A DNA stretch of 64,000 bases. Source: Streptomyces sp. YIM 98790. Lineage in GTDB: Bacteria; Actinomycetota; Actinomycetes; Streptomycetales; Streptomycetaceae. Shown here one piece after another: positions 38,572 through 46,128 of the stretch. Position 1 is the stretch's first letter, and each line of letters begins with the position of its first letter. Position numbers and translations under genes: made by a program. The stretch covers positions 1-64,000 of the forward strand of contig NZ_WTLH01000005.1 of the NCBI RefSeq assembly GCF_011421595.1, given 5' to 3'. The notes below the pieces were generated by a model. That model was not told the DNA's origin and ran no database searches. It saw only the letters and a list, made by a program, of their open reading frames with translations.

Positions 38572-39209
38572 GTCCTGCCCTCCTCCCTGTTCATGGCGAA
38601 TGCACAGCTCAGTGGGGTCTGGGACAGCCCTCGGAGGCTGATCCAGCGATATCCGCGCCAGTCGCCCGAACACCGCCACGGCGGGATGTCGATGGCCCAC
38701 GGGCGTCCGGAGAAGCCGGCCCCGGTGGCCTTGACACACGCCTCCTGCGCGGTCCAGATCCAGGCCAGTTCCCTGGCGGCGTCCTCGCCCGGCAGAGCGG
38801 CGAGGCCGGCCGTCCGGGCGGACGGGACCCGCCGCAGCAGGGGCCCGACGGCCGACTCCCGGGGATGCTGGAGATCGACCCCGACAGCCCGGTCCACGGC
38901 CGCGCAGGCCGCCACCCGTCCGCCGTCGTGCGAGATGCTGATGCCCAGCCGGGGCCAGCCCCGCAGATACGGTTTGCCGCCCCGGCGGGCGGCCACCGCG
39001 GCTCCGGCTGCGGGCCGGTGGACGTCGTTCAGCAGGGCGCGGAGCAGACCACGGCCGGCCAGGAACTCCCGTGCCCGCCACGGGGGCATCCCCGACGCCG
39101 CGGCCAGATCGGCGGGCCGGGCCCATGACCGGGAGTCCTCGGTGCCCGCGGTGGCCACCCAGACTCCGGGTGCGATCTCGGCCCGCAGGGCCGCCGTGCC
39201 GCCGCTCAT
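38568..39209 (-). CDS. Sfp-type 4'-phosphopantetheinyl transferase
   Basis: A 213-residue Sfp-family enzyme. It has ISISHDGG (residues 90-97), the Mg-binding Asp112 in AVGVDLQ, and Trp152-x3-Glu156-x3-Lys160 in IWTAQEACVKATG. It would convert the apo carriers of this operon, and perhaps the PKS ACP, to the holo form. ATGA overlap with the dehydrogenase gene upstream and GTGA overlap with the BtrH-like gene downstream. A dedicated transferase inside an operon suggests that the local carriers need their own activator. Confidence 0.88.
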   Translation of the reverse strand: MSGGTAALRAEIAPGVWVATAGTEDSRSWARPADLAAASGMPPWRAREFLAGRGLLRALLNDVHRPAAGAAVAARRGGKPYLRGWPRLGISISHDGGRVAACAAVDRAVGVDLQHPRESAVGPLLRRVPSARTAGLAALPGEDAARELAWIWTAQEACVKATGAGFSGRPWAIDIPPWRCSGDWRGYRWISLRGLSQTPLSCAFAMNREEGRT

Positions 39210-40336
39210 GACCCGGCACGGAGTTCGTCGAGCAGGGCGGGAGCGGCATCGGCGACGGCGGAGAGCATGACCTCGGTGGTGCCGCCGCCGACGCCGAAGA
39301 CTCCGGCCTGGGCGCGGAGCCGGTGGGCGCCGTCCGCGGCGAAGCCGTCGGCACCCTGGAGCCGGGCACACTCGGCGAGCACACCGTCCACCGTGGTCCC
39401 CACGGCGGCCTTGAGCAGGGCGGCGGCGCCGCTGTCGTGCCGGCGGGCGATCCGGTCGCCCAGCTCGCGGGTGAGTGCGTCGAGCAGCCGCAGTTGCACC
39501 AGGCAGCGGGCATGGCGCAGGCGTACGGCGTCCAGGTCCCACAGCGTGCCCCCGCCGTGGGCGCGTGTCCGGAGCATGCGCAGGGTGGCGTCCAGGGCGC
39601 GGCGGCAGAGTGCAACCGCCCACAGCGCCCCGGCCAGGCGTTCGTTGACGATGCACCGGGCGAAGCCGGGCAGCCCGCGCCCCGGGCGGCCGAGGAGGTG
39701 GGAGCGGGCCAGCCGCACCCCGTCGAAGGTGACATGGCCGACGCCGGAGCCGGTGAAGAACGGCGTGTCGGCCGGACGCACCCGGACTCCCGGCACGGTG
39801 GCCGGGACCGTCAGCCAGGTGAAGTCGGTGAAGTGCTGCCCGGGCCGGTGCCGGGCGAGCACCAGATAGTGGTCCGCGACAGTGGCGTTGGTGATCCAGC
39901 GCTTCTCCCCGTCCAGCCGCAGCCCGTGCGCGCCGATGTGCACCTCGGTGGACATGCCGGTCAGGTCGGAGCCGGAACCGGTGTCGGTGGCGGCCAGGGC
40001 CACCACGCCGGAGCCGGTCAGCGCGCCGGCCAGCGGGCCGGCCGCGGCGGGGTCACCGGCCAGCAGGGGCAGCGCGGTGGCCGTCTGGACGCAGACGGCG
40101 AGCGTGGTGCCGACCGGGAAGCGGGCGTCCACCGCGGCGAGCAGCCGGCCGAGCCGGTCGGGACGGACGCCGGCGGCGGCCGTGCCGTCGCGGTACACCG
40201 GCCGGATCAGGTCCGCGGCGCCGAGGGCCTGCCAGACCTCCCGGCCGGGCGCGTCGGCGGGGAGTGCGCCGAGCGTGCGGTCCAGGGTGGCCGGCCAGCC
40301 GCCGGAGGGGGCCGGTGCGGTGCCGCTGTCAGGCAA
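39206..40336 (-). CDS. Acyl-CoA-dehydrogenase-like flavoprotein 1
   Basis: A 376-residue ACAD-fold protein. FAD/substrate regions are visible as ALAATDTGSGSDLTGMSTEV and LRLDGEKRWITNATVADHYLVLAR, and the C-terminal helical domain ends in GVGGGTTEVML. The catalytic Glu of fatty acyl-CoA dehydrogenases (the YEGT motif) is not obvious. It may oxidise an aminoacyl or acyl group on the discrete ACP. The start is a TTG with GGAGG six bases upstream, overlapping the preceding gene by 8 bp. Confidence 0.82.
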   Translation of the reverse strand: MPDSGTAPAPSGGWPATLDRTLGALPADAPGREVWQALGAADLIRPVYRDGTAAAGVRPDRLGRLLAAVDARFPVGTTLAVCVQTATALPLLAGDPAAAGPLAGALTGSGVVALAATDTGSGSDLTGMSTEVHIGAHGLRLDGEKRWITNATVADHYLVLARHRPGQHFTDFTWLTVPATVPGVRVRPADTPFFTGSGVGHVTFDGVRLARSHLLGRPGRGLPGFARCIVNERLAGALWAVALCRRALDATLRMLRTRAHGGGTLWDLDAVRLRHARCLVQLRLLDALTRELGDRIARRHDSGAAALLKAAVGTTVDGVLAECARLQGADGFAADGAHRLRAQAGVFGVGGGTTEVMLSAVADAAPALLDELRAGS

Positions 40337-41516
40337 GGCGTACCTCCGGGTCGAGCAGGGCGAGCCGGCCGTCGGCGAGATGCAGCCGGTCATTGCTGTA
40401 GTTCAGGGCGGCCGAGCGCAGGTCGCGCAGCGCCAGCTCCAGCCGGGTCGGAGAGTCCTTGAGGTAGCCGTGGCGGAGCCCGACGGCGTCCACCAGGTCC
40501 TCGACGGCCCGGTGGCACTGCTCGGCCGCGGTGATCTTGAGCGCGTTGAGCAGCAGCTGGTGGCGTGGCACGGAGATGTCCGGGGCCGTGCACACCAGGT
40601 CCTCGGCACGGCGCAGCAGGGCGTGCACCGTGTCCAGCCGTTGCCGGGCCCGGGACAGCCGGGTGAGCAGCAGCTCCGAGCCGAGGTCGAAGCGTGTGCG
40701 GCCGTCCGGGCCGCGCAGCAGCCGGAGGACCCGGGACAGGGCCCCGGCGGCCGTGCCCAGCCAGGCGGCCGACCAGCCCAGATGGGCCATGGGGGCGAAA
40801 ATCCTGGTGGAGATCTCCGCGAACGAGCCCGGCGCGCCGATCACCTGATGGGCCGGTACCCGGCCGGCCAGCCGCAGCGGAATGCTGTGGCTGGCCCGCA
40901 TGCCCATGGGCTGCCAGTCACCGGAGACGGTGACGCTGAGCTGGTCCCGGTGCGCGTACACGAGGGAGACCGCTTGGGGGGAACCGTCCTCGGAGCCGCG
41001 CATGGTGATGAGGAAGCCGTCCGCATGCGCGCCTCCGGTGACGATGGGGGCGTGGCGGTCGATCTCCACGTGGCTGCCGTCACGGCGCAGGGCGGCGTGC
41101 GCGGTGAGCAGGTGGCCGCCCTTGCCGGCCTCCGTGGTGACGGACGCCAGGTAGTGCCGGCCGCTGCCGAGCCGGCGGAGCAGCTCGCTGCGCAGCGGCT
41201 CGCCGCTGTACCGCACCGTCGCCTCGACCTGCTGGCAGTGCATGACGAAGATCATGGCGATGGACATGTCGGCCCGGCCGAGCCGGATGCCGATGTCCAC
41301 CATGTCCCGGAGGGTTCCGCCGAGGCCGCCGTGCTCGGGCGGAACCAGCAGTCCCAGCAGCCCGGTGCGGCGGAGCTCGTCGAGCACCGGCACCGGGAAG
41401 GCCGCGTCGCGGTCGGTGCGCGGCGCGTGTTCCTCGGCAACGCCGGCGACGTGGTCCGCGAGGCCGGCGAGTCCGCCGGGGACGGCCGTCGCCGGACGGC
41501 TCGGCGCGCTGGTCAT
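40329..41516 (-). CDS. Acyl-CoA-dehydrogenase-like flavoprotein 2
   Basis: A 395-residue ACAD-superfamily protein, more divergent than its neighbour. It has the N-terminal helix bundle (LLVPPEHGGLGGTLRDMVDIGIRLGRADMSIAMIF), a beta domain (ASVTTEAGKGGHLL, HAPIVTGGAHADGFLI, WQPMGMRASHSIPL) and a C-terminal helix bundle. It lacks the canonical C-terminal GGTxE motif. The MGMRAS turn is common in both dehydrogenases and flavin hydroxylases of this fold, so either an oxidation or an N/C-hydroxylation is possible. ATGA overlap with the ACP gene upstream. Confidence 0.8.
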   Translation of the reverse strand: MTSAPSRPATAVPGGLAGLADHVAGVAEEHAPRTDRDAAFPVPVLDELRRTGLLGLLVPPEHGGLGGTLRDMVDIGIRLGRADMSIAMIFVMHCQQVEATVRYSGEPLRSELLRRLGSGRHYLASVTTEAGKGGHLLTAHAALRRDGSHVEIDRHAPIVTGGAHADGFLITMRGSEDGSPQAVSLVYAHRDQLSVTVSGDWQPMGMRASHSIPLRLAGRVPAHQVIGAPGSFAEISTRIFAPMAHLGWSAAWLGTAAGALSRVLRLLRGPDGRTRFDLGSELLLTRLSRARQRLDTVHALLRRAEDLVCTAPDISVPRHQLLLNALKITAAEQCHRAVEDLVDAVGLRHGYLKDSPTRLELALRDLRSAALNYSNDRLHLADGRLALLDPEVRLA

Positions 41517-41767
41517 GCCGGCTCCCCGGTGTCCTGCGGCAGCTGCGCCGCGATGGCCCGCCACAGGTTTCCTGCCGTGCCGAAGGTCGTGTCGTTGAGC
41601 TCGTCGTCGGGCAGCGAGATGCCGTAGGTGTCCTCGATGGCGAACAGCAGCTCGATGGCCTGCATGGAGTCGAGGCCGAGCGCGCGCAGGTCCGACTCGG
41701 GGGTCAGCCCGGGATCGCTGGCGAACTTCAGGAACGGGCGGAGCAGGTCGGTGAATCGCTGATCCAC
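41513..41767 (-). CDS. Discrete acyl/peptidyl carrier protein
   Basis: An 84-residue carrier protein. The phosphopantetheine Ser34 is in LGLDSMQAIELLFAIEDTYGISLPDDEL, a classic carrier helix II. The GTG at 41767 has AAGGA eight bases upstream and lies 4 bp after the decarboxylase stop. By analogy with BtrI (butirosin) and VinL (vicenistatin), it is the probable scaffold on which the amino-acid unit is loaded, decarboxylated and oxidised. It is distinct from the PKS ACP at 61893. Confidence 0.88.
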   Translation of the reverse strand: MDQRFTDLLRPFLKFASDPGLTPESDLRALGLDSMQAIELLFAIEDTYGISLPDDELNDTTFGTAGNLWRAIAAQLPQDTGEPA

Positions 41768-41771
41768 GGGC

Positions 41772-43175
41772 TCAGTCCTTTTCGTTCGGAAGGGAGGCAC
41801 GGGTGATGCCGAGCCGGGACCGTTCCGGCGGCAGTCCCGGGCGGTCGCTGTCGAGCACGATCTCCACCGGCAGGGGGTGTCCGAGAAAGGCGACCAGACT
41901 GGCGTAGAGGCCGTAGGCGCCGACGTTGGGCACGGCGACGAGGTCGCCGGGCCGCAGCCTGGGCAGCCGGGCCGTGCGGGCCCACAGGTCCAGGGGAGTG
42001 CACAGCGGGCCGGCGATCATGGCCGGGCCGCTCTCCGCCGCGGCCGGCTCTCCGCCGTCGGCCCCGCGGCCGGTGAGCAGATGCGGTACCAGCGGCGGCA
42101 GCCGGCGCAGCCCCGACATGCCGCCGAGGTGGTTGATTCCCGATTCCAGGACCACCACGTCCCGGCCGTGGGAACGCTTGACGTCCAGCACGGCCGTCAC
42201 CAGGGTTCCGGCGGAACCCACCAGATACCGGCCGGATTCGAAGACGATCCGCGGCCGGCCGGTCCGCCACCGGGGCAGTTCGCGGTCGAGCAGGGTCTCC
42301 AGCTCGGCCCGCAGGCCGGACAGGCCGGCCGGCCGGCCCGCCCGGGCGAAGGGTGCCCCGAATCCGCCGCCGAGGTCGAGCACCCGGATGTCGGCACCGT
42401 GTCCGTTCAGTATTCCGGCCAGCCGGGCGGCGGTGCGCACCGAGCGGCGGAACTGGCCGACCAGATCCGGCACGCTCTCCAGGTTGGTGCCGAGGTAGAA
42501 GTGCAGGCCGTGCACGGTCACGCCGTCCCGGCCCGCGAAGCGCCGGGGCTCCCGGACGATCCACTCGGTGTCCGCGCCGAACTGTGAGGGGCCACCGGTC
42601 ATGGCCAGTCCTCTGCTCCCGGCCGCCTGGTCGTCGTTGACCCGCAACAGGCAGCGCACGGCGGTGTCGCGGGCCGCCGCCGCGGCCCGGAGCTGGTCCA
42701 GGGCTGCCGGTGAGTCGGCGGAGAATTCCCGGACGCCCTCGGCCAGGGCCAGGTCGAGATCCCGGTCACGCTTTCCCGGCCCGGTGTAGAGCACCCGGCC
42801 GGCCGGCCAGCCCGCGTCCAGCGCGGCGGCGAGTTCTCCGGGGGAGCACACCTCGGGCCGTACGCCCCGCGCCCGGAGCTCGGCCAGCAGAGCCGGGTGC
42901 GGATTGGCCTTGAGGGAGTAGTAGAGATCCGCCTCGACCGGCAGAGCGCCGCGCAGCGCGGCGTGGTTGGCGCGGACCCGGGCGAGGTCGTAGACGTAGG
43001 CCGGGGTCTCGCCGATGTCCTGGCCCGCCCAGGAGGGCAGCCCGGTTTCCCGCTCCCCGCTGCCGGGCTCCCGGCTCTCGGGCTCCCGGCTCTCGGGCTC
43101 CCGGCTCTCGGGCTCCCGGCTCTCGACGTTCCGGCTGTCGGGGTTCCGGCTGTCGGGCTCCTGGCTCTCAGGCAC
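41772..43175 (-). CDS. PLP-dependent decarboxylase, BtrK/VinO (DAP decarboxylase fold)
   Basis: A 467-residue fold-type III decarboxylase. The PLP Lys is Lys89 (YYSLKANPHPALLAELR); other family blocks are VHGLHFYLGTN, VLDLGGGFGAP, IVFESGRYLVG and the active-site Cys392 (GPLCTPLDLW). BtrK and VinO of this fold decarboxylate glutamyl- or methylaspartyl-units bound to a carrier protein; diaminopimelate decarboxylase is the primary-metabolism relative. Residues 1-45 are an unusual low-complexity extension encoded by seven 15-bp repeats. The GTG at 43175 has GGAGG six bases upstream and overlaps the ligase by 8 bp. Confidence 0.87.
   Translation of the reverse strand: MPESQEPDSRNPDSRNVESREPESREPESREPESREPGSGERETGLPSWAGQDIGETPAYVYDLARVRANHAALRGALPVEADLYYSLKANPHPALLAELRARGVRPEVCSPGELAAALDAGWPAGRVLYTGPGKRDRDLDLALAEGVREFSADSPAALDQLRAAAAARDTAVRCLLRVNDDQAAGSRGLAMTGGPSQFGADTEWIVREPRRFAGRDGVTVHGLHFYLGTNLESVPDLVGQFRRSVRTAARLAGILNGHGADIRVLDLGGGFGAPFARAGRPAGLSGLRAELETLLDRELPRWRTGRPRIVFESGRYLVGSAGTLVTAVLDVKRSHGRDVVVLESGINHLGGMSGLRRLPPLVPHLLTGRGADGGEPAAAESGPAMIAGPLCTPLDLWARTARLPRLRPGDLVAVPNVGAYGLYASLVAFLGHPLPVEIVLDSDRPGLPPERSRLGITRASLPNEKD
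43066..43170. repeat. 15-bp minisatellite inside the decarboxylase gene
   Basis: Seven tandem 15-bp units. Four are identical (GGCTCCCGGCTCTCG on the plus strand) and three are diverged. On the coding strand they give the pentapeptide series ESREP/DSRNP near the decarboxylase N-terminus. The unit keeps the frame, so copy number can vary without breaking the protein. Confidence 0.9.
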
Positions 43176-44679
43176 GGTCGGCCTCCGTGACCAGGGCGGC
43201 GAGGCGTTTGCGGTCCACCTTGCCGTTGCCGTTGACCGGGAGACGGTCCACGACCAGGCAGCGGGCCGGGATCTTGAACACCTCGATCTGGCCGCGCATG
43301 CCGTCCAGCACCCGTGCCGGCGCCTGGTCGGTGACCGCGACCAGAACGGCCGGGTGCTCCGCCGAGGGCGGCAGCACGGCGGCCGACCGGACACCCGGTA
43401 CCCGGCGGGCCGCGGCCTCCACCTCGGTGGCGCTCACCCGGTAGCCGCGTTCCTTGTACAGATCGTCCCGGCGGCCGACCACATAGAGATGGCCCTCCTC
43501 GTCCAGGCGGCCGTAGTCGCCGGTGTGCAGTTCGGGAAAGAGACCCTCGCGGCGGACGAAGCGGCTCTCGGTCAGCGCCGGCCGCCGCCAGTAGCCGGCC
43601 ATCACGTTGGGGCCCCGCACCACGATCTGGCCGACCGGGCCGGGCGGCAGCCGGTCCCCGGCGTCGTCCACCACGAACACCTCCGTTCCCGGCAGGGCCC
43701 GCCCCGAGGTGCCCGGCCGCTCCAGGTCGGCGTCGGGCGGCGCGATGGTGGCCCGCTTGCACTCGGTGAGGCCGAACATCAGCTGCACGCGCAGCCCGGG
43801 GAGGGCGGCGCGCAGCGCGGACAGCACGGGGGCGGGCATGGCCGCTCCGGTGCTGGTCAGCAGCCGGAGGCAAGGGGCCGGTCCGGGATGCCGGCCCAGC
43901 AGCCGCACCAGGGCCTCGGCCACCGTCGGAAGGGCCGGGAGCACGGTCGCCCGGGTGGTCAGCAGCTGGGACAGCAGGGCGGGACCGGCCTCGGCGGGGC
44001 GCCCCAGCCACACCCGGGCCCCGGAGACCGCCCCGAGGAAAAGCTGGTACATGCCGTAGTCGAAGGACATCGGCAGCGGGCAGTAGACCACGTCGGACTC
44101 CCGGTAGGAGAGCGCCGACTGGATCGCCTCCACCGCGAACAGCACCTGCTGATGCGTGCTGACCACCCCCTTGGGGAAGGAGGTGGTGCCCGAGGTGTAG
44201 ATCAGCAGTACGGGATCGACGGGCAGCGTCGGTTCCCGCTCCGCCCGGACCGCTTCGTCCGGCAGACCGGGGGCGAAGGCGGCGGCGGCCAGCTCTGCGG
44301 TGCTCGCCACCCGGATGTTCCGGCTGTGCGCCGCGGCCGCGGCGGTGTCGGTGACCAGCAGATCGGGTTCGCAGTCGTCGAGGACGTGGGCCAGGGTCGG
44401 CTCCCCGGTCTGCTCGTGGAGCAGCGACACCATGGCGCCGACCCGGGAGGCGGCGTACACCAGGACGGGCTGCAGCACACTCGACGGCGTGCGCATCACC
44501 ACCCGCCGGCCGCGTCGCACTCCGGCGCGGCGCAGCCAGTGGGCGGTCCGTACGCTCGCCTCCGCCAGTTCCCGGTGGCTGACCGTCGTGGTGGCGTCCG
44601 TGACCGCGGGCCGGCCGGGCCGGAGCCGTGCCGCCTCGTCGATCACGTCGTGCAGCACGCGGGTGTGCGGGCGCATCAT
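43168..44679 (-). CDS. AMP-dependent acyl/aminoacyl ligase
   Basis: A 503-residue ANL-superfamily ligase: LLIYTSGTTSFPKGVV (phosphate loop), MFGLTECKRATI, LHTGDYGRLDEEGHLYVVGRRDDLYKERGYRVSATEVEAAA and NGNGKVDRKRL (C-terminal catalytic Lys). It would activate a carboxylic or amino acid as the adenylate and pass it to CoA or one of the carriers. With the adenylation protein at 36038 it makes two activating enzymes in the operon, as in the VinN/VinM pair of vicenistatin, which load two different amino acids on one carrier. ATGA overlap with the gene upstream. Confidence 0.87.
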   Translation of the reverse strand: MMRPHTRVLHDVIDEAARLRPGRPAVTDATTTVSHRELAEASVRTAHWLRRAGVRRGRRVVMRTPSSVLQPVLVYAASRVGAMVSLLHEQTGEPTLAHVLDDCEPDLLVTDTAAAAAHSRNIRVASTAELAAAAFAPGLPDEAVRAEREPTLPVDPVLLIYTSGTTSFPKGVVSTHQQVLFAVEAIQSALSYRESDVVYCPLPMSFDYGMYQLFLGAVSGARVWLGRPAEAGPALLSQLLTTRATVLPALPTVAEALVRLLGRHPGPAPCLRLLTSTGAAMPAPVLSALRAALPGLRVQLMFGLTECKRATIAPPDADLERPGTSGRALPGTEVFVVDDAGDRLPPGPVGQIVVRGPNVMAGYWRRPALTESRFVRREGLFPELHTGDYGRLDEEGHLYVVGRRDDLYKERGYRVSATEVEAAARRVPGVRSAAVLPPSAEHPAVLVAVTDQAPARVLDGMRGQIEVFKIPARCLVVDRLPVNGNGKVDRKRLAALVTEADRA

Positions 44680-45827
44680 GCCTCGTCCCGCACGGCGAGC
44701 CGGCCGGTCGACCTGCCGACGACCCGGCACAGGTCGTCCACCCGGCGCAGGTTTTCGGGAGCGAGTTCTGCGGCGTCGAGCTCGATGCCGAGCGCGCTCT
44801 CCAGCCGCTCCACGATTTCCGCCAGCCGGAAGGAGTCGAAAGCGGGGAAGGACCGGAAGTCCGTGCCGCCGAGCAGCGCGGCCTCGCGCACGCCCAGCAC
44901 CGGGCCCACCACGGCGGCCACGGTGCGGCGCAGCGACTCGTCCGGTGCTGCGGCCCCTGCTGCGGCTCCCGCTGCGGCTCCCGGGGCAGGCGCCGCGGGA
45001 AAGCTCCGCCGGTCCGCGGCCAGTACCTCCGCGAACCGCTCCAGCACGCCCTCCGGTTCGGGTCTGCCGCGGCTGACCCGGCGGTGGGCGAGGTAGGCCC
45101 GTTCCGCCAGACCGTCCCAGGCGTCGAGCTGCTCCCGCTGCACGGAGGTCGGCGGCATGCCGCGGTGCTCCAGGAAGGCGGCGTGCAGCCGGCGGGAGCG
45201 GGCCAGCAGCCACGTCTCCAGGGTCAGCCGTTCCATGGCGGTCTCCCTGTCCCGGTGCGACCGGTACGCCTCCAGGTAGCCGTCGGCCGGACCGTGCTCA
45301 ACCGACGGGCCGGGGCTGGGCGGCCCGGAGGGGGAGGGAGCGAACACGATCACCTCGGCGCCGGTCACCAGGAGCCCCTCGGACGGCAGCCGCCGCGGCC
45401 CGGGCACGGCCACGCCCCACGGGGTGCGGTTGTCGTACGCGTCGATGACGGTGCTGTCGCCGCCGAGCAGGAAACTGTGCTCCATGTGCTTCCGCCGGAA
45501 GTAGGGCACCCACGGCAACTCGTAGGCGTCGGCGACCACATAGGCGAATTCCCCCGGGGGCGCGAGGCCGGTCAGCTCGGCACCGACCACGGACGCCCGG
45601 TCCCGTACCCGCAGCCCGAGCAACTCCTCGGCCGCGGCGAGCTGTTCGGCCAGCGTCGGTTCCACGGTGGGCAGACCCGCGGGCCCCGGGCGCCAGCGGA
45701 AGCGCAGCGGTGCCCCGAGATTGAGATGGGCACCCGTCGTGTAATGGTGATCGGCGAGTACCGCGATATTCGCCTGCAGGCAGTCCAGCAGGCCGGTGTG
45801 CACGGATTCGCTCGACGGCATGGTCAT
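44676..45827 (-). CDS. BtrH-like papain-fold protein fused to an ACP
   Basis: A 383-residue two-domain protein and first gene of the accessory operon. The N-terminal domain (about 1-165) resembles BtrH: Cys16 in LLDCLQANIAVLADHH, His117 in KHMEHSFLLGGDST and Asp129 in VIDAYDN. A helical segment and an Ala/Gly-rich linker (residues 279-294) lead to a carrier domain (about 298-370) with Ser332 in FPAFDSFRLAEIVERLE. I know of no described enzyme with this architecture. It may receive an acyl chain on its own carrier and transfer it. The ATG at 45827 (GGGGA upstream) is preferred; 45821 is possible. Confidence 0.65.
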   Translation of the reverse strand: MTMPSSESVHTGLLDCLQANIAVLADHHYTTGAHLNLGAPLRFRWRPGPAGLPTVEPTLAEQLAAAEELLGLRVRDRASVVGAELTGLAPPGEFAYVVADAYELPWVPYFRRKHMEHSFLLGGDSTVIDAYDNRTPWGVAVPGPRRLPSEGLLVTGAEVIVFAPSPSGPPSPGPSVEHGPADGYLEAYRSHRDRETAMERLTLETWLLARSRRLHAAFLEHRGMPPTSVQREQLDAWDGLAERAYLAHRRVSRGRPEPEGVLERFAEVLAADRRSFPAAPAPGAAAGAAAGAAAPDESLRRTVAAVVGPVLGVREAALLGGTDFRSFPAFDSFRLAEIVERLESALGIELDAAELAPENLRRVDDLCRVVGRSTGRLAVRDEA

Positions 45828-45904
45828 GAAAGTCCCCAAACCCGGTGATCGGAGGACCGGATACCGGCCCGCTCGGGCATCGAAATCCGCTCCGGAAGGA
45901 ATCC

Positions 45905-45940
45905 GGCAGGCTGCCCCGAATTTCCTGGGGGCAGCCTGCC
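45905..45940. promoter_or_regulatory. Perfect 13-bp inverted repeat in the divergent promoter region
   Basis: GGCAGGCTGCCCC and GGGGCAGCCTGCC enclose 10 nt (gaatttcctg). It lies 77 bp upstream of the accessory operon start, inside its likely leader, and about 190 bp from the acyltransferase start. It could be a leader hairpin, an insulator between divergent units or a regulator site. Confidence 0.55.
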
Positions 45941-46021
45941 ACACTGCGGCGGAGGCTATGGAACAGCTTCTTCGGGACGGCGGAGCATCTCAAGGGCCTG
46001 CTTGTCAGAGATCTGCAGGAT

Positions 46022-46039
46022 TTCGTCAAGTCGCGGTCA
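46022..46039 (-). promoter_or_regulatory. Possible SARP heptamer pair
   Basis: On the minus strand, TGACCGC (46039-46033) and TGACGAA (46028-46022) lie 11 bp apart, like the TGAC heptamers before the deoxysugar operon. No good -10 follows at 8 bp, so this is weaker. It could drive the accessory operon. Confidence 0.35.
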
Positions 46040-46128
46040 ATCCCGTCGGGCGGCGGATCGGCGCGGAAAATATGCACACCATGACAATGGAAGAACTCGG
46101 CCCGAATTCGTACGGGAGGCGGGGCGGC

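Noticed and set aside
39206-41516. Two ACAD proteins as a prolyl-carrier to pyrrole pathway
   Set aside because: Neither shows the YEGT-type C-terminal motif I would expect of prolyl-carrier dehydrogenases, and the A-domain substrate is not known to be proline; kept as a general oxidation role.
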